Origin: Vibrio pelagius
GTDB lineage: Bacteria; Pseudomonadota; Gammaproteobacteria; Enterobacterales; Vibrionaceae
Direction: 5' to 3'
Length of the DNA stretch: 64,000 bases
Assembly: GCF_024347575.1 (NCBI RefSeq)
Contig: NZ_AP025503.1
Location: 930,001 to 994,000, forward strand
The position numbers and the translations under genes are program-made. Each line of letters begins with the position of its first letter. The first letter of the stretch is position 1. This document shows positions 1-9,906 of the stretch, one piece after another. Under the pieces are notes generated by a model. That model did not search any database and was not told the DNA's origin. It saw only the letters and a list, made by a program, of their open reading frames with translations.

Positions 1-22
1 GTTAAGCGCGAAATCGCGAATC

Positions 23-50
23 AAAAAAAGAAGCTCAGGCTTCTTTTTTT
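23..50 (+). terminator. Rho-independent terminator of the upstream gene
   Basis: A GAAGC/GCTTC stem with a 4-nt loop lies between an A-run and a seven-T run. It should end the gene left of the window and, because of the flanking A-run, could act on both strands. Confidence 0.75.
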
Positions 51-88
51 GTTTCTGAAGTTTACGAATTGTGAAATTTTACTTATAA

Positions 89-164
89 AACGCTGTGTCT
101 AAGTATTTGTATCTCTGAGGTATTATGATTTAAACATAATATATGTAAATTTTGACACAGCGTT
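89..164. repeat. Nested inverted repeats upstream of ccmA
   Basis: An outer perfect 11-bp inverted repeat (AACGCTGTGTC at 89-99, its complement at 154-164) encloses an inner 7-bp repeat (TATTATG at 121-127, CATAATA at 135-141). The block fills the space between the previous terminator and ccmA. It could be a structured 5' leader, a paired operator or a remnant of a small repeat element. Nothing in the sequence decides between these. Confidence 0.5.
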
Positions 165-267
165 AACAGTTTCTTACTGAGTTTGTTCTTTCGCAAAGAC
201 CTATACCTATTTTGTCACCATAATGGTGTGCTACTATACCCCTCTTATTATTGGACCTATATTTCCT

Positions 268-885
268 ATGTTAGAAGTCTCAAATTTAACCGCTATTCGT
301 GACGAAAGAGTTCTCTTTGAATCTCTGTCTTTTCAACTTAAAGCTGGCGAACTCGTTCAGGTTGAGGGAAGGAATGGTACAGGCAAGACGACACTACTTA
401 GGATCATCACCGGATTAGGCGATCGAGACGAAGGCACCATTTCATGGGATGGCCAGTCCATAGAGTCCAATCGCGATGCTTACCATCAAAACCTACTGTT
501 TCTTGGACACCAAACCGGTGTCAAGCGTGAGCTCAGTGCTTACGAGAACTTAAGCTTTTACCAATCTATTCATAGTGGTAAGGCAAGCAAAGAAGAGCTT
601 TATGGTGCTCTTGCTCAGGTCGGTTTGGCTGGGCGAGAAGATGTCCCAGCAGGACAGTTGTCCGCAGGTCAGCAGCGCCGCGTAGCATTGGCTCGTTTAT
701 GGTTAAGTAAACAGATGTTGTGGATCTTAGATGAACCATTAACAGCAATTGATAAGCAGGGTGTGAAAGTTCTCGAGAGTTTGTTTTCGCAACATGCAGA
801 CAACGGCGGAATTGTGCTTCTCACAACGCACCAAGATATGTTCGCTGACAGCCCGAAACTAAGAAAAATAAAGCTGGGTGAATAA
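268..885 (+). CDS. ccmA: Cytochrome c biogenesis ATP-binding protein CcmA
   Basis: ATPase of the CcmABCD complex, which releases haem-loaded CcmE from CcmC/D at the inner membrane. The 205-aa protein shows Walker A (GRNGTGKTT, about residues 34-42), the ABC signature LSAGQQRR and Walker B (MLWILDEP). An in-frame ATG lies 15 codons upstream at 223, but the residues it would add are hydrophobic and unlike the family, so the start MLEVSNL at 268 is preferred. It is the first gene of a nine-gene ccm operon and overlaps the ccmB reading frame. Length and motifs are normal for the family. Confidence 0.96.
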   Translation: MLEVSNLTAIRDERVLFESLSFQLKAGELVQVEGRNGTGKTTLLRIITGLGDRDEGTISWDGQSIESNRDAYHQNLLFLGHQTGVKRELSAYENLSFYQSIHSGKASKEELYGALAQVGLAGREDVPAGQLSAGQQRRVALARLWLSKQMLWILDEPLTAIDKQGVKVLESLFSQHADNGGIVLLTTHQDMFADSPKLRKIKLGE

Positions 886-886
886 T

Positions 887-1555
887 ATGATCACTTCAAT
901 GACAATGATTATCCGACGTGAGCTTCTTATTGCGTTTCGTCGTCAGGCCGATATTTTCAACCCGTTGTGGTTCTTTATTATCGTCATCACCCTATTTCCT
1001 TTGAGTATTGGTCCGGAGCCAAACCTTCTTGCGCGTATCTCTGCGGGTATCGTTTGGGTGGCTGCTCTGTTATCAGCTCTGCTCTCACTTGAGCGTCTAT
1101 TCCGTGATGATTTTCAGGATGGGGCACTAGAGCAGATGATGCTCATGCCCATCCCGTTGCAGTTGGTAGTATTGTCCAAGGTCATAGCACACTGGTTATT
1201 GACTGGTTTACCATTAATTTTAATTAGTCCACTTTTGGCTGTTCTACTATCGCTGGATTTTGATACATGGCTTTCGGTGGTGTTGACTCTGTTGGTCGGC
1301 ACGCCCGCGTTGAGCTTTATTGGTGCTATTGGTGTAGCACTTACGGTTGGGTTGCAAAAAGGGGGCGTGCTGTTGAGTTTGCTTATTCTACCGCTTTACA
1401 TCCCAATTTTGATTTTTGCGACCTCGGCAATTGATGCGGCAGCACTAGGTGTTGCGTATAACGGTCAATTGGCCGTGTTAGGTGCGATGCTCATGGGTGC
1501 GATGACATTAACGCCTTTTGCGATTAGTGCAGCATTACGTGTGAGCGTGAACTAA
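887..1555 (+). CDS. ccmB: Haem exporter membrane protein CcmB
   Basis: Integral membrane subunit of the CcmAB(CD) transporter used in system I cytochrome c maturation. The protein has about six hydrophobic segments and the family's conserved N-terminal stretch NPLWFFIIVITLFP. The ATG at 887 gives 222 aa and lies just after the ccmA stop. An in-frame GTG at 878 would overlap ccmA and is the alternative start. A 136-bp gap to ccmC (1556-1691) shows no clear promoter or terminator, so one transcript with ccmC is likely. Confidence 0.95.
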   Translation: MITSMTMIIRRELLIAFRRQADIFNPLWFFIIVITLFPLSIGPEPNLLARISAGIVWVAALLSALLSLERLFRDDFQDGALEQMMLMPIPLQLVVLSKVIAHWLLTGLPLILISPLLAVLLSLDFDTWLSVVLTLLVGTPALSFIGAIGVALTVGLQKGGVLLSLLILPLYIPILIFATSAIDAAALGVAYNGQLAVLGAMLMGAMTLTPFAISAALRVSVN

Positions 1556-1691
1556 TTAAATAGATTGCGGTGTGAACTAATTGACACCATTGGACTCCTA
1601 GAGTCGCCATACGGAATGCAACCGTAAATAAATTATAATAACTATAGCTTTAATAGCTGTAAGTAATATGAAGTAAGAGTGAGATTACAAC

Positions 1692-2432
1692 ATGTGGAAA
1701 TGGCTCCATCCCTACGCCAAAGCGGAAACCTCTTATCAGCTTGCTGGTAAGCTTCTGCCATGGTTCTCAGTTCTAGCACTATTTTGTCTATCCGTTGGTA
1801 CCGTTTGGGGGCTTGCATTTGCCCCTTCAGATTATCAACAAGGCGATAGCTTTAGAATTATCTACATTCACGTTCCGTCAGCGATTTGGTCGATGGGTGT
1901 CTACATGTCGATGGCGATCGCAGCCTTTATCGGCCTTGTATGGCAGGTGAGATTGTCGGATATGGCATCTCTGGCAATGGCGCCAATCGGTGCTGTGTTT
2001 ACTTTTATTGCGCTTTTGACTGGTGCAGTTTGGGGTAAGCCGATGTGGGGCGCTTGGTGGGTATGGGACGCTCGTTTAACATCCGAACTGATCTTACTAT
2101 TTTTGTACTTGGGTGTTATCGCTCTACACCACGCTTTTGATGATCAGAAAACAGCGGCAAAGGCAGCAGGTATTCTTGCGATTGTCGGTGTGATTAACCT
2201 ACCTATTATTCACTTCTCAGTAGAGTGGTGGAACACACTGCACCAAGGTGCAACGATCACTAAATTCGATAAGCCATCGATCTCAAGCGATATGTTGTGG
2301 CCACTGCTTCTCAATATTTTCGGTTTTGCATTCTTCTTCGGCGCTGTGTTGATGGTTCGTTTCCGTAATGAAATCATCAGCAAAGAGGGTCATCGTCCGT
2401 GGGTCCGCAAATTAGCGGCCGAAAAAGCGTAA
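1692..2432 (+). CDS. ccmC: Haem lyase/handling protein CcmC
   Basis: Inner-membrane haem-handling protein that attaches haem to CcmE. The 246-aa polytopic protein carries the tryptophan-rich WWD signature (GAWWVWDARLTS, about residues 120-131) and flanking histidines expected to ligand haem, for example in IIYIHVPSA near residue 58. It is followed after 15 bp by ccmD. Length and motifs match the family. Confidence 0.96.
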   Translation: MWKWLHPYAKAETSYQLAGKLLPWFSVLALFCLSVGTVWGLAFAPSDYQQGDSFRIIYIHVPSAIWSMGVYMSMAIAAFIGLVWQVRLSDMASLAMAPIGAVFTFIALLTGAVWGKPMWGAWWVWDARLTSELILLFLYLGVIALHHAFDDQKTAAKAAGILAIVGVINLPIIHFSVEWWNTLHQGATITKFDKPSISSDMLWPLLLNIFGFAFFFGAVLMVRFRNEIISKEGHRPWVRKLAAEKA

Positions 2433-2447
2433 TCGGGGTAGGTAATT

Positions 2448-2654
2448 ATGTATTTTGAATCTCTTAGTGATTTCTTTGCGATGGGCGGTTACGCCTCTTA
2501 CGTTTGGAGTGCATTCGGAATCACTTTTCTTGCGATGATCATCCTGCTGGTAGTCAGCGTTCGTCGCGGTAAACAATTGCTCAATGAAGTACAAGCTAAA
2601 GTTGATCGTCAGGCGCGAATCGACGCAGCGAAAAAAATGGAGAACACTCTATGA
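2448..2654 (+). CDS. ccmD: Haem exporter protein CcmD
   Basis: Small (68 aa) single-span protein needed to release holo-CcmE from CcmABC. It has the family's N-terminal pattern ([16 protein letters not shown]), one membrane segment and a charged C-terminal tail. The last codons overlap the start of ccmE by 4 bp, indicating translational coupling. Confidence 0.93.
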   Translation: MYFESLSDFFAMGGYASYVWSAFGITFLAMIILLVVSVRRGKQLLNEVQAKVDRQARIDAAKKMENTL

Positions 2655-3133
2655 ACCCAAGGCGTAAAAAGAGACTGGGGATTGTCCTAGCTATTTTTAT
2701 TGGTATTAGTGCAACGGTCGGCTTGATGGTTTATGCACTGAATCAAAACATGGATCTGTTCTACACACCAACGGAATTGGTAAACGGTAAAGATGGCCAT
2801 AAGCCAGAAGTAGGTCAACGCCTGCGTATTGGCGGCATGGTTGTTGTTGGCTCTGTGAAGCGTGATAACGAATCTTTGCGCGTGAGCTTCGATTTAGCGG
2901 ATGTTGGCCCTAAGGTAACCATTCTTTACGATGGTATTCTTCCTGATCTTTTCCGTGAGGGACAAGGTATTGTTGCTCAGGGCGTTTTGAAAGATGCGAC
3001 GACTATCGAAGCGTTTGAAGTTCTAGCGAAGCACGACGAAGAGTACATGCCTTCTGAAGTTGCTGAAGCGATGAAAAAGACACATGAGCCTTTGCAATAC
3101 TCGACTGAACAAAAAGAAGGAAGTGCTAAATGA
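2651..3133 (+). CDS. ccmE: Periplasmic haem chaperone CcmE
   Basis: Carries haem covalently between CcmC and the CcmF/H ligase. The 160-aa protein has an N-terminal membrane anchor (about residues 9-30), an OB-fold domain, and the haem-binding histidine at residue 128 in the HDEEY motif, with the conserved tyrosine at 132. This matches the HxxxY arrangement of classical gammaproteobacterial CcmE. The gene overlaps both ccmD and ccmF by 4 bp. Confidence 0.96.
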   Translation: MNPRRKKRLGIVLAIFIGISATVGLMVYALNQNMDLFYTPTELVNGKDGHKPEVGQRLRIGGMVVVGSVKRDNESLRVSFDLADVGPKVTILYDGILPDLFREGQGIVAQGVLKDATTIEAFEVLAKHDEEYMPSEVAEAMKKTHEPLQYSTEQKEGSAK

Positions 3134-5100
3134 TAGCCGAGATCGGCCACTTTGCCATGATCCTATCGCTAGGGTTGGCATTGTTGCTGAGTGTGCTCCC
3201 ACTCTATGGAGCTGCTCGCAACAACACTTTGTTGATGAACAGTGCTCGCCCGCTTTCTTGGGGCATGTTCATCTTCCTAGCGATTTCGTTTTTTATTCTA
3301 TGTTACGCGTTCTATACCAACGACTTTACGGTTCAGTATGTAGCGAGTAACTCCAACAGCCAGCTACCTTGGTACTACCGTATTACGGCGGTATGGGGTG
3401 CACACGAAGGCTCGCTGCTGCTTTGGGTATTAATCCAAGCGGGTTGGACTGTTGCGGTAGCGGTGTTTAGCCGTGGTATGCCACAAGAGTCGGTAGCGCG
3501 TGTTTTGGCGATCATGGGTCTGATTACTGTCGGCTTCCTGCTGTTCATCATTGTGACCTCGAACCCGTTCCTGCGTACTTTGCCATTCTTCCCAGTTGAC
3601 GGTCGTGACCTAAACCCGCTTCTTCAAGATCCAGGTTTGATCATTCACCCACCAATGCTTTACATGGGCTACGTAGGCTTTTCGGTTGCATTCTCTTTTG
3701 CTATTGCATCTCTAATAAGTGGTCGTTTGGATACGGCATGGGCGCGTTGGTCTCGCCCTTGGACAATTGCGGCTTGGCTCTTCCTAACGCTAGGCATCGC
3801 ACTGGGTTCATGGTGGGCTTATTACGAACTAGGCTGGGGCGGCTGGTGGTTCTGGGATCCAGTAGAAAACGCATCATTCATGCCTTGGCTAGCGGGTACT
3901 GCACTAATGCACTCTCTCGCTGTGACAGAGAAGCGCGGTACATTTAAAGCTTGGACAGTACTGCTGGCAATCTCAGCATTCTCGTTGAGCTTACTGGGTA
4001 CTTTCTTGGTTCGTTCAGGTATCTTGGTATCGGTTCACGCCTTTGCATCGGATCCTGCTCGCGGTATGTTTATCTTAGGCTTCTTAGTCTTTGTTATTGG
4101 TGGTTCTTTACTCCTGTTTGCTGTGAAAGGCGCAGCAGTACGAGTTCGTGGTAACTTCGATCTGGTGTCTCGCGAGAACTCACTGCTTGCGAATAACGTG
4201 CTACTTATTGCCGCGCTGGTGGTGGTACTCGTCGGTACATTGCTACCACTTGTGCACAAACAGATTGGTCTTGGTTCAGTCTCTATCGGTGCTCCATTCT
4301 TCGATATGCTGTTCTTCTGGCTGATGATTCCATTCTCATTCCTACTTGGTATCGGTCCACTGATCCGTTGGAAACGCGACAACTTGTCTAAGCTCGCGAA
4401 ACCGATGGTTGTATCCGGTGTGCTGTCACTTGGTTTGAGCTGGTTGATGGTAAGCTTACTGGCTGAATACTTCAGCGGTACGGCGTTTGCTGGTTGGCTA
4501 ATGGCGTTCTGGATTATCTTCATGCACGGTTTCGAGCTGCATGAACGAGCAACGCACCGCCACAGTTTCTGGACGGGTGTGACTAAGATTCAGCGCAGCC
4601 ACTGGGCGATGATGTTAGGTCATCTTGGTCTTGCTGTAACTGTTATCGGTATCGCTATGGTGCAAAACTACAGCATCGAGCGCGATGTGCGTTTGGCTCC
4701 AGGTGAGTACTACCAACTTGAAGAGTACGATTTCTACTTTGCAGGTGTTCGTGACAAAGATGGTCCGAACTATGATGGTTACATCGCTGATTTTGAGATC
4801 ACTAAAAATGGTAAGTACATCAACACATTGCACGCGGAGAAGCGTTTCTACACTACCGCTAAGTCTATGATGACAGAAGCTGCGATTGATCGCGGCGTGA
4901 CTCGCGATCTGTACATTGCGATGGGTGAGCGTCTAGACGACAACAAATCGTGGGCTGTGCGCATTTACCATAAACCGTTCGTTCGTTGGATCTGGGCTGG
5001 CTCTTTGATCATGTCGATTGGTGGTGCGATTGCGATCAGTGACCGCCGTTACCGATTCCGCAAGCCAGCGAAAAAGACAGCCAAGAAGCAGGAGGCTTAA
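3130..5100 (+). CDS. ccmF: Cytochrome c haem lyase subunit CcmF
   Basis: Large polytopic component of the system I haem ligase. The 656-aa protein includes the WWD motif ([17 protein letters not shown], about residues 236-252) and many hydrophobic helices, with a periplasmic domain before the last helix. It begins inside the end of ccmE and its stop shares a base with the ccmG start. Length is typical. Confidence 0.96.
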   Translation: MIAEIGHFAMILSLGLALLLSVLPLYGAARNNTLLMNSARPLSWGMFIFLAISFFILCYAFYTNDFTVQYVASNSNSQLPWYYRITAVWGAHEGSLLLWVLIQAGWTVAVAVFSRGMPQESVARVLAIMGLITVGFLLFIIVTSNPFLRTLPFFPVDGRDLNPLLQDPGLIIHPPMLYMGYVGFSVAFSFAIASLISGRLDTAWARWSRPWTIAAWLFLTLGIALGSWWAYYELGWGGWWFWDPVENASFMPWLAGTALMHSLAVTEKRGTFKAWTVLLAISAFSLSLLGTFLVRSGILVSVHAFASDPARGMFILGFLVFVIGGSLLLFAVKGAAVRVRGNFDLVSRENSLLANNVLLIAALVVVLVGTLLPLVHKQIGLGSVSIGAPFFDMLFFWLMIPFSFLLGIGPLIRWKRDNLSKLAKPMVVSGVLSLGLSWLMVSLLAEYFSGTAFAGWLMAFWIIFMHGFELHERATHRHSFWTGVTKIQRSHWAMMLGHLGLAVTVIGIAMVQNYSIERDVRLAPGEYYQLEEYDFYFAGVRDKDGPNYDGYIADFEITKNGKYINTLHAEKRFYTTAKSMMTEAAIDRGVTRDLYIAMGERLDDNKSWAVRIYHKPFVRWIWAGSLIMSIGGAIAISDRRYRFRKPAKKTAKKQEA

Positions 5101-5651
5101 TGAATAAGAAGATACTTTTCATTCCATTGATTGCTTTTATGGCATTGGCTGTCATTTTTGCAACTCAGCTTGTTCGCAACCAGTCGGGTGATGACCCGAC
5201 TAAGCTTGAATCAGTATTGATTGGCAAAGAAGTACCTGAGTTCCGTCTAGAAGACCTAGCAGAGCCGGGCAAACTGTACGACCAAGCTATATTCAAAGGT
5301 GAACCTCTACTGCTAAACGTTTGGGCGACATGGTGCCCAACGTGTTATGCAGAGCACTCATATCTGAATAAGCTAGCGGCGCAAGGCGTTAAGATCATCG
5401 GCTTGAACTACAAAGACGATCGGACCAAAGCGGTAGGCTGGCTGAATGAGCTTGGTAACCCTTATCTTATCAGCTTGTTTGATGGTAATGGCATGTTAGG
5501 TCTAGACCTAGGCGTGTATGGCGCTCCAGAGACTTTCCTAATTGATGCGAACGGCGTTGTTCGTTATCGCCACGTTGGTGATGTAAACCCAACTAACTGG
5601 GCATCGACCCTTGAGCCTATGTATCAAGACTTGTTGGAGGAAGCAAAATGA
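5100..5651 (+). CDS. ccmG: Thiol:disulfide interchange protein CcmG (DsbE)
   Basis: Membrane-anchored periplasmic thioredoxin that keeps apocytochrome c haem-binding cysteines, or CcmH, reduced. The 183-aa protein has an N-terminal anchor (residues 5-25) and the active site WCPTC with cysteines 79 and 82, followed by the family's GxxGAPETF loop. It overlaps ccmF by one base and ccmH by 4 bp. Confidence 0.96.
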   Translation: MNKKILFIPLIAFMALAVIFATQLVRNQSGDDPTKLESVLIGKEVPEFRLEDLAEPGKLYDQAIFKGEPLLLNVWATWCPTCYAEHSYLNKLAAQGVKIIGLNYKDDRTKAVGWLNELGNPYLISLFDGNGMLGLDLGVYGAPETFLIDANGVVRYRHVGDVNPTNWASTLEPMYQDLLEEAK

Positions 5652-6133
5652 TGAAACACGCACTGATTGCGCTGTTAGCAACGTTTGCTATCTCTCTGAC
5701 AGCGACTGCGGCTATTGAGGTTCATGAGTTTGATAACTTGCAACAAGAGCAGCAGTTCAAAAATTTGAGCAACACGCTGCGTTGTCCAAAATGTCAGAAC
5801 AACACCATTGGTGATTCGAATGCTGAACTGGCAGTCGACCTGCGTCAAAAAGTGTATGAGATGACGAAAGAGGGCAAGTCTGAGCAAGAGATCATCGATT
5901 ACATGATCGCCCGCTATGGCAACTTTGTAACTTACAATCCACCACTAACGCTAGCAACATCAATCTTATGGGTTGGTCCGTTTGCCGTTGTGGTATTTGG
6001 TTTTGCGCTGATTGTACTGCGCAGCAGAAAGTCGAAAGCGAAAGCCGTAGAGTCAAATGACGATTGGAATGCAGATAAAGAAGCACGTTTAAAAGCGTTA
6101 CTCGATGAAGAGAACGACGGAGACAAGAAGTAA
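5648..6133 (+). CDS. ccmH: Cytochrome c maturation protein CcmH (CcmL/NrfF type)
   Basis: Thiol-reactive subunit of the haem ligase. The 161-aa protein has a signal peptide (cleavage near residue 21), the LRCPKCQNN motif with cysteines 46 and 49, and a C-terminal membrane anchor. It corresponds to the N-terminal half of E. coli CcmH; the TPR half is the separate downstream gene ccmI, the usual split in Vibrio and Pseudomonas. Confidence 0.95.
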   Translation: MMKHALIALLATFAISLTATAAIEVHEFDNLQQEQQFKNLSNTLRCPKCQNNTIGDSNAELAVDLRQKVYEMTKEGKSEQEIIDYMIARYGNFVTYNPPLTLATSILWVGPFAVVVFGFALIVLRSRKSKAKAVESNDDWNADKEARLKALLDEENDGDKK

Positions 6134-7353
6134 TGACTCTATTTTGGATTTCTACAATTATCCTTTCATTCGCTGCTGTCGTGTTGATTGTCTTGCCATT
6201 TGTGAACAAGAAAGCCAACAATGATGAAGCGCTTCGTGATGAATTGAACAAGGCTTTCTATAAAGATCGTTTAGATGAGCTAGAAGTTGAAACGGAAGAA
6301 GGTCTAGTTGATAACCAACAGGAGCTGATTGCTGATCTTAAGCAGTCTCTTCTTGATGATATTCCAGCAGAAAAGGCGACCAAGAAGACGCAGATTTCAA
6401 CCGCTGTTGTGGTTGTGCCGTCTGTGCTGATGGTAATCGCGCTTAGTTACGGTATGTACTTTCAATTTGGTGCGATGGACAAGGTTCAGCACTGGCAACA
6501 AGTGAGTGCAAATCTACCGGCTTTGTCTAAGAAGTTGATGTCTGCAGAGGGCAGTGCGCTGACGGATGATGAGTTGGAAGACTTAACGCTTGCACTTCGT
6601 ACCCGTCTGCATTATCAGCCTAAAGATTCGACGGGTTGGTTATTGTTAGGTCGTATCGCGCTAGCAAACCGCGATGCGCAAACGGCAATCGATGCAATGG
6701 AGCGCGCTTATAAGCTTGAACCAAATAACGAAGATGTTCAGTTAGGGTTTGCACAAGCTTTGATGCTATCTCCAGATGAAGCGGAACAGAACCAAGCTCG
6801 CCTACTACTGAGTCGTTTGGTGCAGAAGGACTATGTCGACTTGCGTGTGTTCTCACTATTAGCGTTTGATGCATTTGAGCGTCAAGACTACCCGTCAGCG
6901 GTGAAATACTGGAGCATCATGCAACAGATGATCGGTCCTCAAGACAGCCGTTACGAGATGTTATCGCGCAGCATCGAAAGTGCTCAGAAAAAAATGGGTA
7001 ACTTGATGGGCGTAGCGGAAGGTAAGAGCGTTGCTGTCACTCTAAATCTGGGTGAACAAGTTAATGCCGATCCTGATGCTGTCCTTATTGTATCAGTACA
7101 CAGGGCAGATGGTTCTCCTATGCCGGTAGCCGCAGCTCGCTACCCACTAGGTGCATTCCCTCGTACCGTTGTGCTGGACGATGGCAATAGCATGATGGAA
7201 GGCATCAAGCTTTCTAGTCTTGAATCTCTGATGGTTCGCGCTAGGCTTGATACAGATGGTAACGTGGCAACTCGTGAAGGCGATTGGTACGGTGAAAGTG
7301 AAGTAGTAGAGCTTGGCTCGCCAGTCACACTGAGCATTGATCAACAGTATTAA
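6133..7353 (+). CDS. ccmI: Cytochrome c biogenesis TPR protein CcmI
   Basis: Apocytochrome c chaperone that presents substrate to CcmF/H. The 406-aa protein has two N-terminal membrane helices (about residues 3-22 and 95-115), TPR repeats (about 150-280, GWLLLGRIALANRD) and a C-terminal periplasmic domain. It is the last gene of the ccm operon and is followed by a terminator at 7423. Its start shares a base with the ccmH stop. Confidence 0.92.
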   Translation: MTLFWISTIILSFAAVVLIVLPFVNKKANNDEALRDELNKAFYKDRLDELEVETEEGLVDNQQELIADLKQSLLDDIPAEKATKKTQISTAVVVVPSVLMVIALSYGMYFQFGAMDKVQHWQQVSANLPALSKKLMSAEGSALTDDELEDLTLALRTRLHYQPKDSTGWLLLGRIALANRDAQTAIDAMERAYKLEPNNEDVQLGFAQALMLSPDEAEQNQARLLLSRLVQKDYVDLRVFSLLAFDAFERQDYPSAVKYWSIMQQMIGPQDSRYEMLSRSIESAQKKMGNLMGVAEGKSVAVTLNLGEQVNADPDAVLIVSVHRADGSPMPVAAARYPLGAFPRTVVLDDGNSMMEGIKLSSLESLMVRARLDTDGNVATREGDWYGESEVVELGSPVTLSIDQQY

Positions 7354-7422
7354 TCAGCGAATTGCATAGGCGTGGCTATTCCGATTTCTTTAGAAACGTT
7401 ATAGACTTACGCAAACAATTGA

Positions 7423-7447
7423 GGCCAGCGATTGCTGGCCTTTTTCT
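7423..7447 (+). terminator. Terminator of the ccm operon
   Basis: A perfect GGCCAGC/GCTGGCC stem with a GATT loop is followed by five Ts. It separates ccmI from mlaA, showing that mlaA starts at 7470 rather than at the in-frame ATG at 7362. Confidence 0.85.
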
Positions 7448-7469
7448 TATTCCTTATGGAAAAGGTGTT

Positions 7470-8258
7470 ATGTCTATCAGCGCTTTAAGACTTTCTAGCT
7501 TAATTCTAGCGGCCAGTATTATGGTCGGGTGTTCTAGTGTCCCCGATGAAGAAGTGGCCCACTCAGAAAACCAAGCAACCACAGAGTATGAAGCTGAATC
7601 GCATCCTAATGACCCTTTTGAAAGCTTCAACCGCGCGATGTGGGATATCAACTACGATTATCTTGACCCATATCTAGTGCGCCCTGTGTCTCTTGCTTAT
7701 GTTAACTACACGCCAGTTCCTGTGCGTACCGGTATCTCTAACTTTCTAGCCAACTTGGATGAGCCAGCCAGTATGGTCAATAATCTGATCATGGGTAATG
7801 GTGAAAAAGCGCTGGATCACTTCAACCGCTTTTGGATTAATACCACCTTTGGTTTGGTTGGTCTGATCGATATTGCGAGTGAAGCGGGTATCACTAAGTA
7901 TGACGATAAGTCTTTCTCTGATGCTATCGGTCATTATGGGGTAGGTAATGGTCCGTACTTCATGATTCCGGGCTATGGTCCTGTCACCACACGTGAAGTA
8001 ACAGAGCAGGTTGATGGTCTCTACTTACCGCTCTCGTTATTGAATTTTTGGGCAAGTCTAGGGAAGTGGGCGTTCGAAGGTATGGAAACACGTGCTCAGT
8101 TAGTATCGCAAGAAGCGTTACTCGATGACTCTCCAGATCCTTACGCTCTGACACGTGATATCTATATACAGCGTCGTGATTTTAAGGCAGAAATTGAGCC
8201 TGAAGCGGTTGATCTAGAGGAAGAAGATTTAATTGATGACTATTTGGAAGATTTTTAA
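7470..8258 (+). CDS. mlaA: Phospholipid-binding lipoprotein MlaA (VacJ)
   Basis: Outer-membrane lipoprotein of the Mla pathway, which removes mislocalised phospholipids from the outer leaflet. The start at 7470 gives a lipoprotein signal with lipobox MVGC and lipidated cysteine 21. The MlaA core (NDPFESFNRAMWDINY to PGYGPVTTRE) follows, and the C-terminus is acidic. The 262-aa length is normal. Genes for MlaBCDEF are not nearby. Confidence 0.94.
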   Translation: MSISALRLSSLILAASIMVGCSSVPDEEVAHSENQATTEYEAESHPNDPFESFNRAMWDINYDYLDPYLVRPVSLAYVNYTPVPVRTGISNFLANLDEPASMVNNLIMGNGEKALDHFNRFWINTTFGLVGLIDIASEAGITKYDDKSFSDAIGHYGVGNGPYFMIPGYGPVTTREVTEQVDGLYLPLSLLNFWASLGKWAFEGMETRAQLVSQEALLDDSPDPYALTRDIYIQRRDFKAEIEPEAVDLEEEDLIDDYLEDF

Positions 8259-8282
8259 CGCATAGTCTAATTAAGTTGATAT

Positions 8283-8312
8283 AAAAAAGCTCGGAAACTT
8301 CCGAGCTTTTTT
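8283..8312. terminator. Bidirectional terminator between mlaA and fadL
   Basis: A GCTCGG/CCGAGC stem is flanked by six As on the left and six Ts on the right, so it can stop both the plus-strand mlaA transcript and the minus-strand fadL transcript. Confidence 0.85.
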
Positions 8313-8336
8313 GATCTTGCCTTGTATTAGAGTAGC

Positions 8337-9662
8337 TTAGAAGCGGTAGTTCGCTTGAACACCGACTAGCCAGACATTACCCGTTGTTGTGCCTACAAAT
8401 CGACCGCCAACTGCTTCTGCAGCGTCGTCAGAAGCATAACCACGAGATTCAGTAATTGGCGCATCTTTGGCAATGATGTATGTAAAGCCAGCATCTAATG
8501 AAAGTTGCTCAGACCATTGGTAACCAGCACCAATACTTAACCAAGTACGGTCTGTCTCTGGAATCGTGATAGTACGGTTTTTGTCACTTACTGCAGAAGT
8601 ATCGTAAGCTACACCTGTACGCAGTGCTAGTTTAGGGTCAACTTGGTAAGTTGCGCCAACAGCTAGTCGATAATTGTCTTCCCAGTTCTCCACTTTAACT
8701 GTATGGCTACCGTAGTTGTTTAGTTCTGCCTGCAGTTTTTCGAAAGAGCTCCAGTCAGTCCAGTTGAAGCTAGCGTGAACTGCTAATGCTTTTGTTAATT
8801 GATGGAAGCTCGCAAGCTCAGCAGTAGCTGGAAGAGCTAGCATCATATGACCGTTGTCGCGTTGACCTGGATTCAAGCCAAAGCCGATGCCTTCAGCGTG
8901 ACCTTCTAGTTTAAACTCAACCTCTGATTTATAAGCGAATCCGATACGGTTACTCTCATTGATCTGCCAAGCGGTACCCACTTGCCAACCCCAAGCTGTG
9001 TCATCACCTTCCATATACTTTAGTGTGGTACCTGCAGGTACAGAAATAGGCATTCCTGTATTAGGATCAACGCTAACTGCATTCTTTTCAGGAGCGGTAG
9101 CACCAAAGCTTCCTTCACCTATTACGTAGCGTACTCCGCCACCAATACTTACGGCTTCGTTGAGTTGGTAAGCAAAGTTTACATTTGCTTCTTTAGTTAT
9201 AACGCTTGCTTCATTACCAAAGTGAGAAGCATTGAAGTCATCGCCTAGATTCGTTTCCATGCCGTAGTTCGTACCTAAGGCAAAACCAATAGCAAATTTC
9301 TCGTTGTAACGGTGAGAAATGTATAGATTCGGGATAATCGCGTCATCAGCGAAATCATTTGAAGATGCTTGGCTAGTACCTAGTGCTGGGTGTGCGTGGT
9401 TTACCTCACCTTTAACATCAATGTTTGGGTTTACGTATATACCACCAACAGAAACTTGAGTACCTTCTAGGTAAGTCAACATTGCAGGGTTACGCCATTG
9501 TGCGTCTGCACCGTCAGCCATTGCTGCTTCACCTGCGTATGCACGACCAAGACCAGTTGCAGAGTACTCTGCCAGTTGGAAGCCTGCAGCCTGAGTTACG
9601 CCAGATGTAGAAAGTAAACCAACTGCCACTGCAGTAGATAGAAGAGTCTTATTCATTTTCAT
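8337..9662 (-). CDS. fadL: FadL-family outer-membrane fatty acid transporter (copy 1)
   Basis: Beta-barrel transporter for long-chain fatty acids and other hydrophobic compounds. The 441-aa precursor has a signal peptide ending QAAGFQL, the FadL N-terminal hatch pattern (SATGLGRAYAG...NPA) and a C-terminal aromatic residue typical of outer-membrane barrels (VQANYRF). A second paralogue lies immediately upstream on the same strand. Which paralogue is the main long-chain fatty acid carrier cannot be told from sequence alone. Confidence 0.92.
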   Translation of the reverse strand: MKMNKTLLSTAVAVGLLSTSGVTQAAGFQLAEYSATGLGRAYAGEAAMADGADAQWRNPAMLTYLEGTQVSVGGIYVNPNIDVKGEVNHAHPALGTSQASSNDFADDAIIPNLYISHRYNEKFAIGFALGTNYGMETNLGDDFNASHFGNEASVITKEANVNFAYQLNEAVSIGGGVRYVIGEGSFGATAPEKNAVSVDPNTGMPISVPAGTTLKYMEGDDTAWGWQVGTAWQINESNRIGFAYKSEVEFKLEGHAEGIGFGLNPGQRDNGHMMLALPATAELASFHQLTKALAVHASFNWTDWSSFEKLQAELNNYGSHTVKVENWEDNYRLAVGATYQVDPKLALRTGVAYDTSAVSDKNRTITIPETDRTWLSIGAGYQWSEQLSLDAGFTYIIAKDAPITESRGYASDDAAEAVGGRFVGTTTGNVWLVGVQANYRF

Positions 9663-9741
9663 TATTATGTTCGCTGAATCATAAGTATCAAGGTCAATGA
9701 TTTTACTTTTAGAGCTATTACTTTAAAAACGAAATTCGAAT

Positions 9742-9754
9742 AAAACACGGTTTT
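9742..9754. promoter_or_regulatory. PsrA-like palindrome upstream of fadL copy 1
   Basis: AAAAC/GTTTT arms with a 3-bp centre lie about 80-90 bp before the start codon at 9662. The pattern resembles the AAAC-N(2-4)-GTTT boxes of the fatty-acid repressor PsrA. This is a pattern match only, in AT-rich DNA. Confidence 0.35.
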
Positions 9755-9831
9755 AGGTATTAAATGATTAAAATTTAACTATTGGCAGTCAAAAAAACTG
9801 AATGTTTCGATGGTGTTACGGGTTTTGAGCG

Positions 9832-9873
9832 TACACCTGTAGTGATATAAAGGTGTTAGAGGATACAGGTGTA
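9832..9873. repeat. 10-bp inverted repeat TACACCTGTA/TACAGGTGTA
   Basis: Two perfect 10-bp arms about 22 bp apart lie within the 299-bp fadL1-fadL2 spacer, with a related AAAGGTGTTA between them. This could be a dimeric operator upstream of fadL copy 1. The family of regulator is unknown. Confidence 0.4.
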
Positions 9874-9906
9874 AGCTTAATTGGGAGATTGTTGCGTGAT
9901 CTAGGA

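Noticed and set aside
7362..7469. N-terminal extension of mlaA
   Set aside because: It contains the ccmI terminator and would bury the lipoprotein signal peptide, so the true start is 7470.
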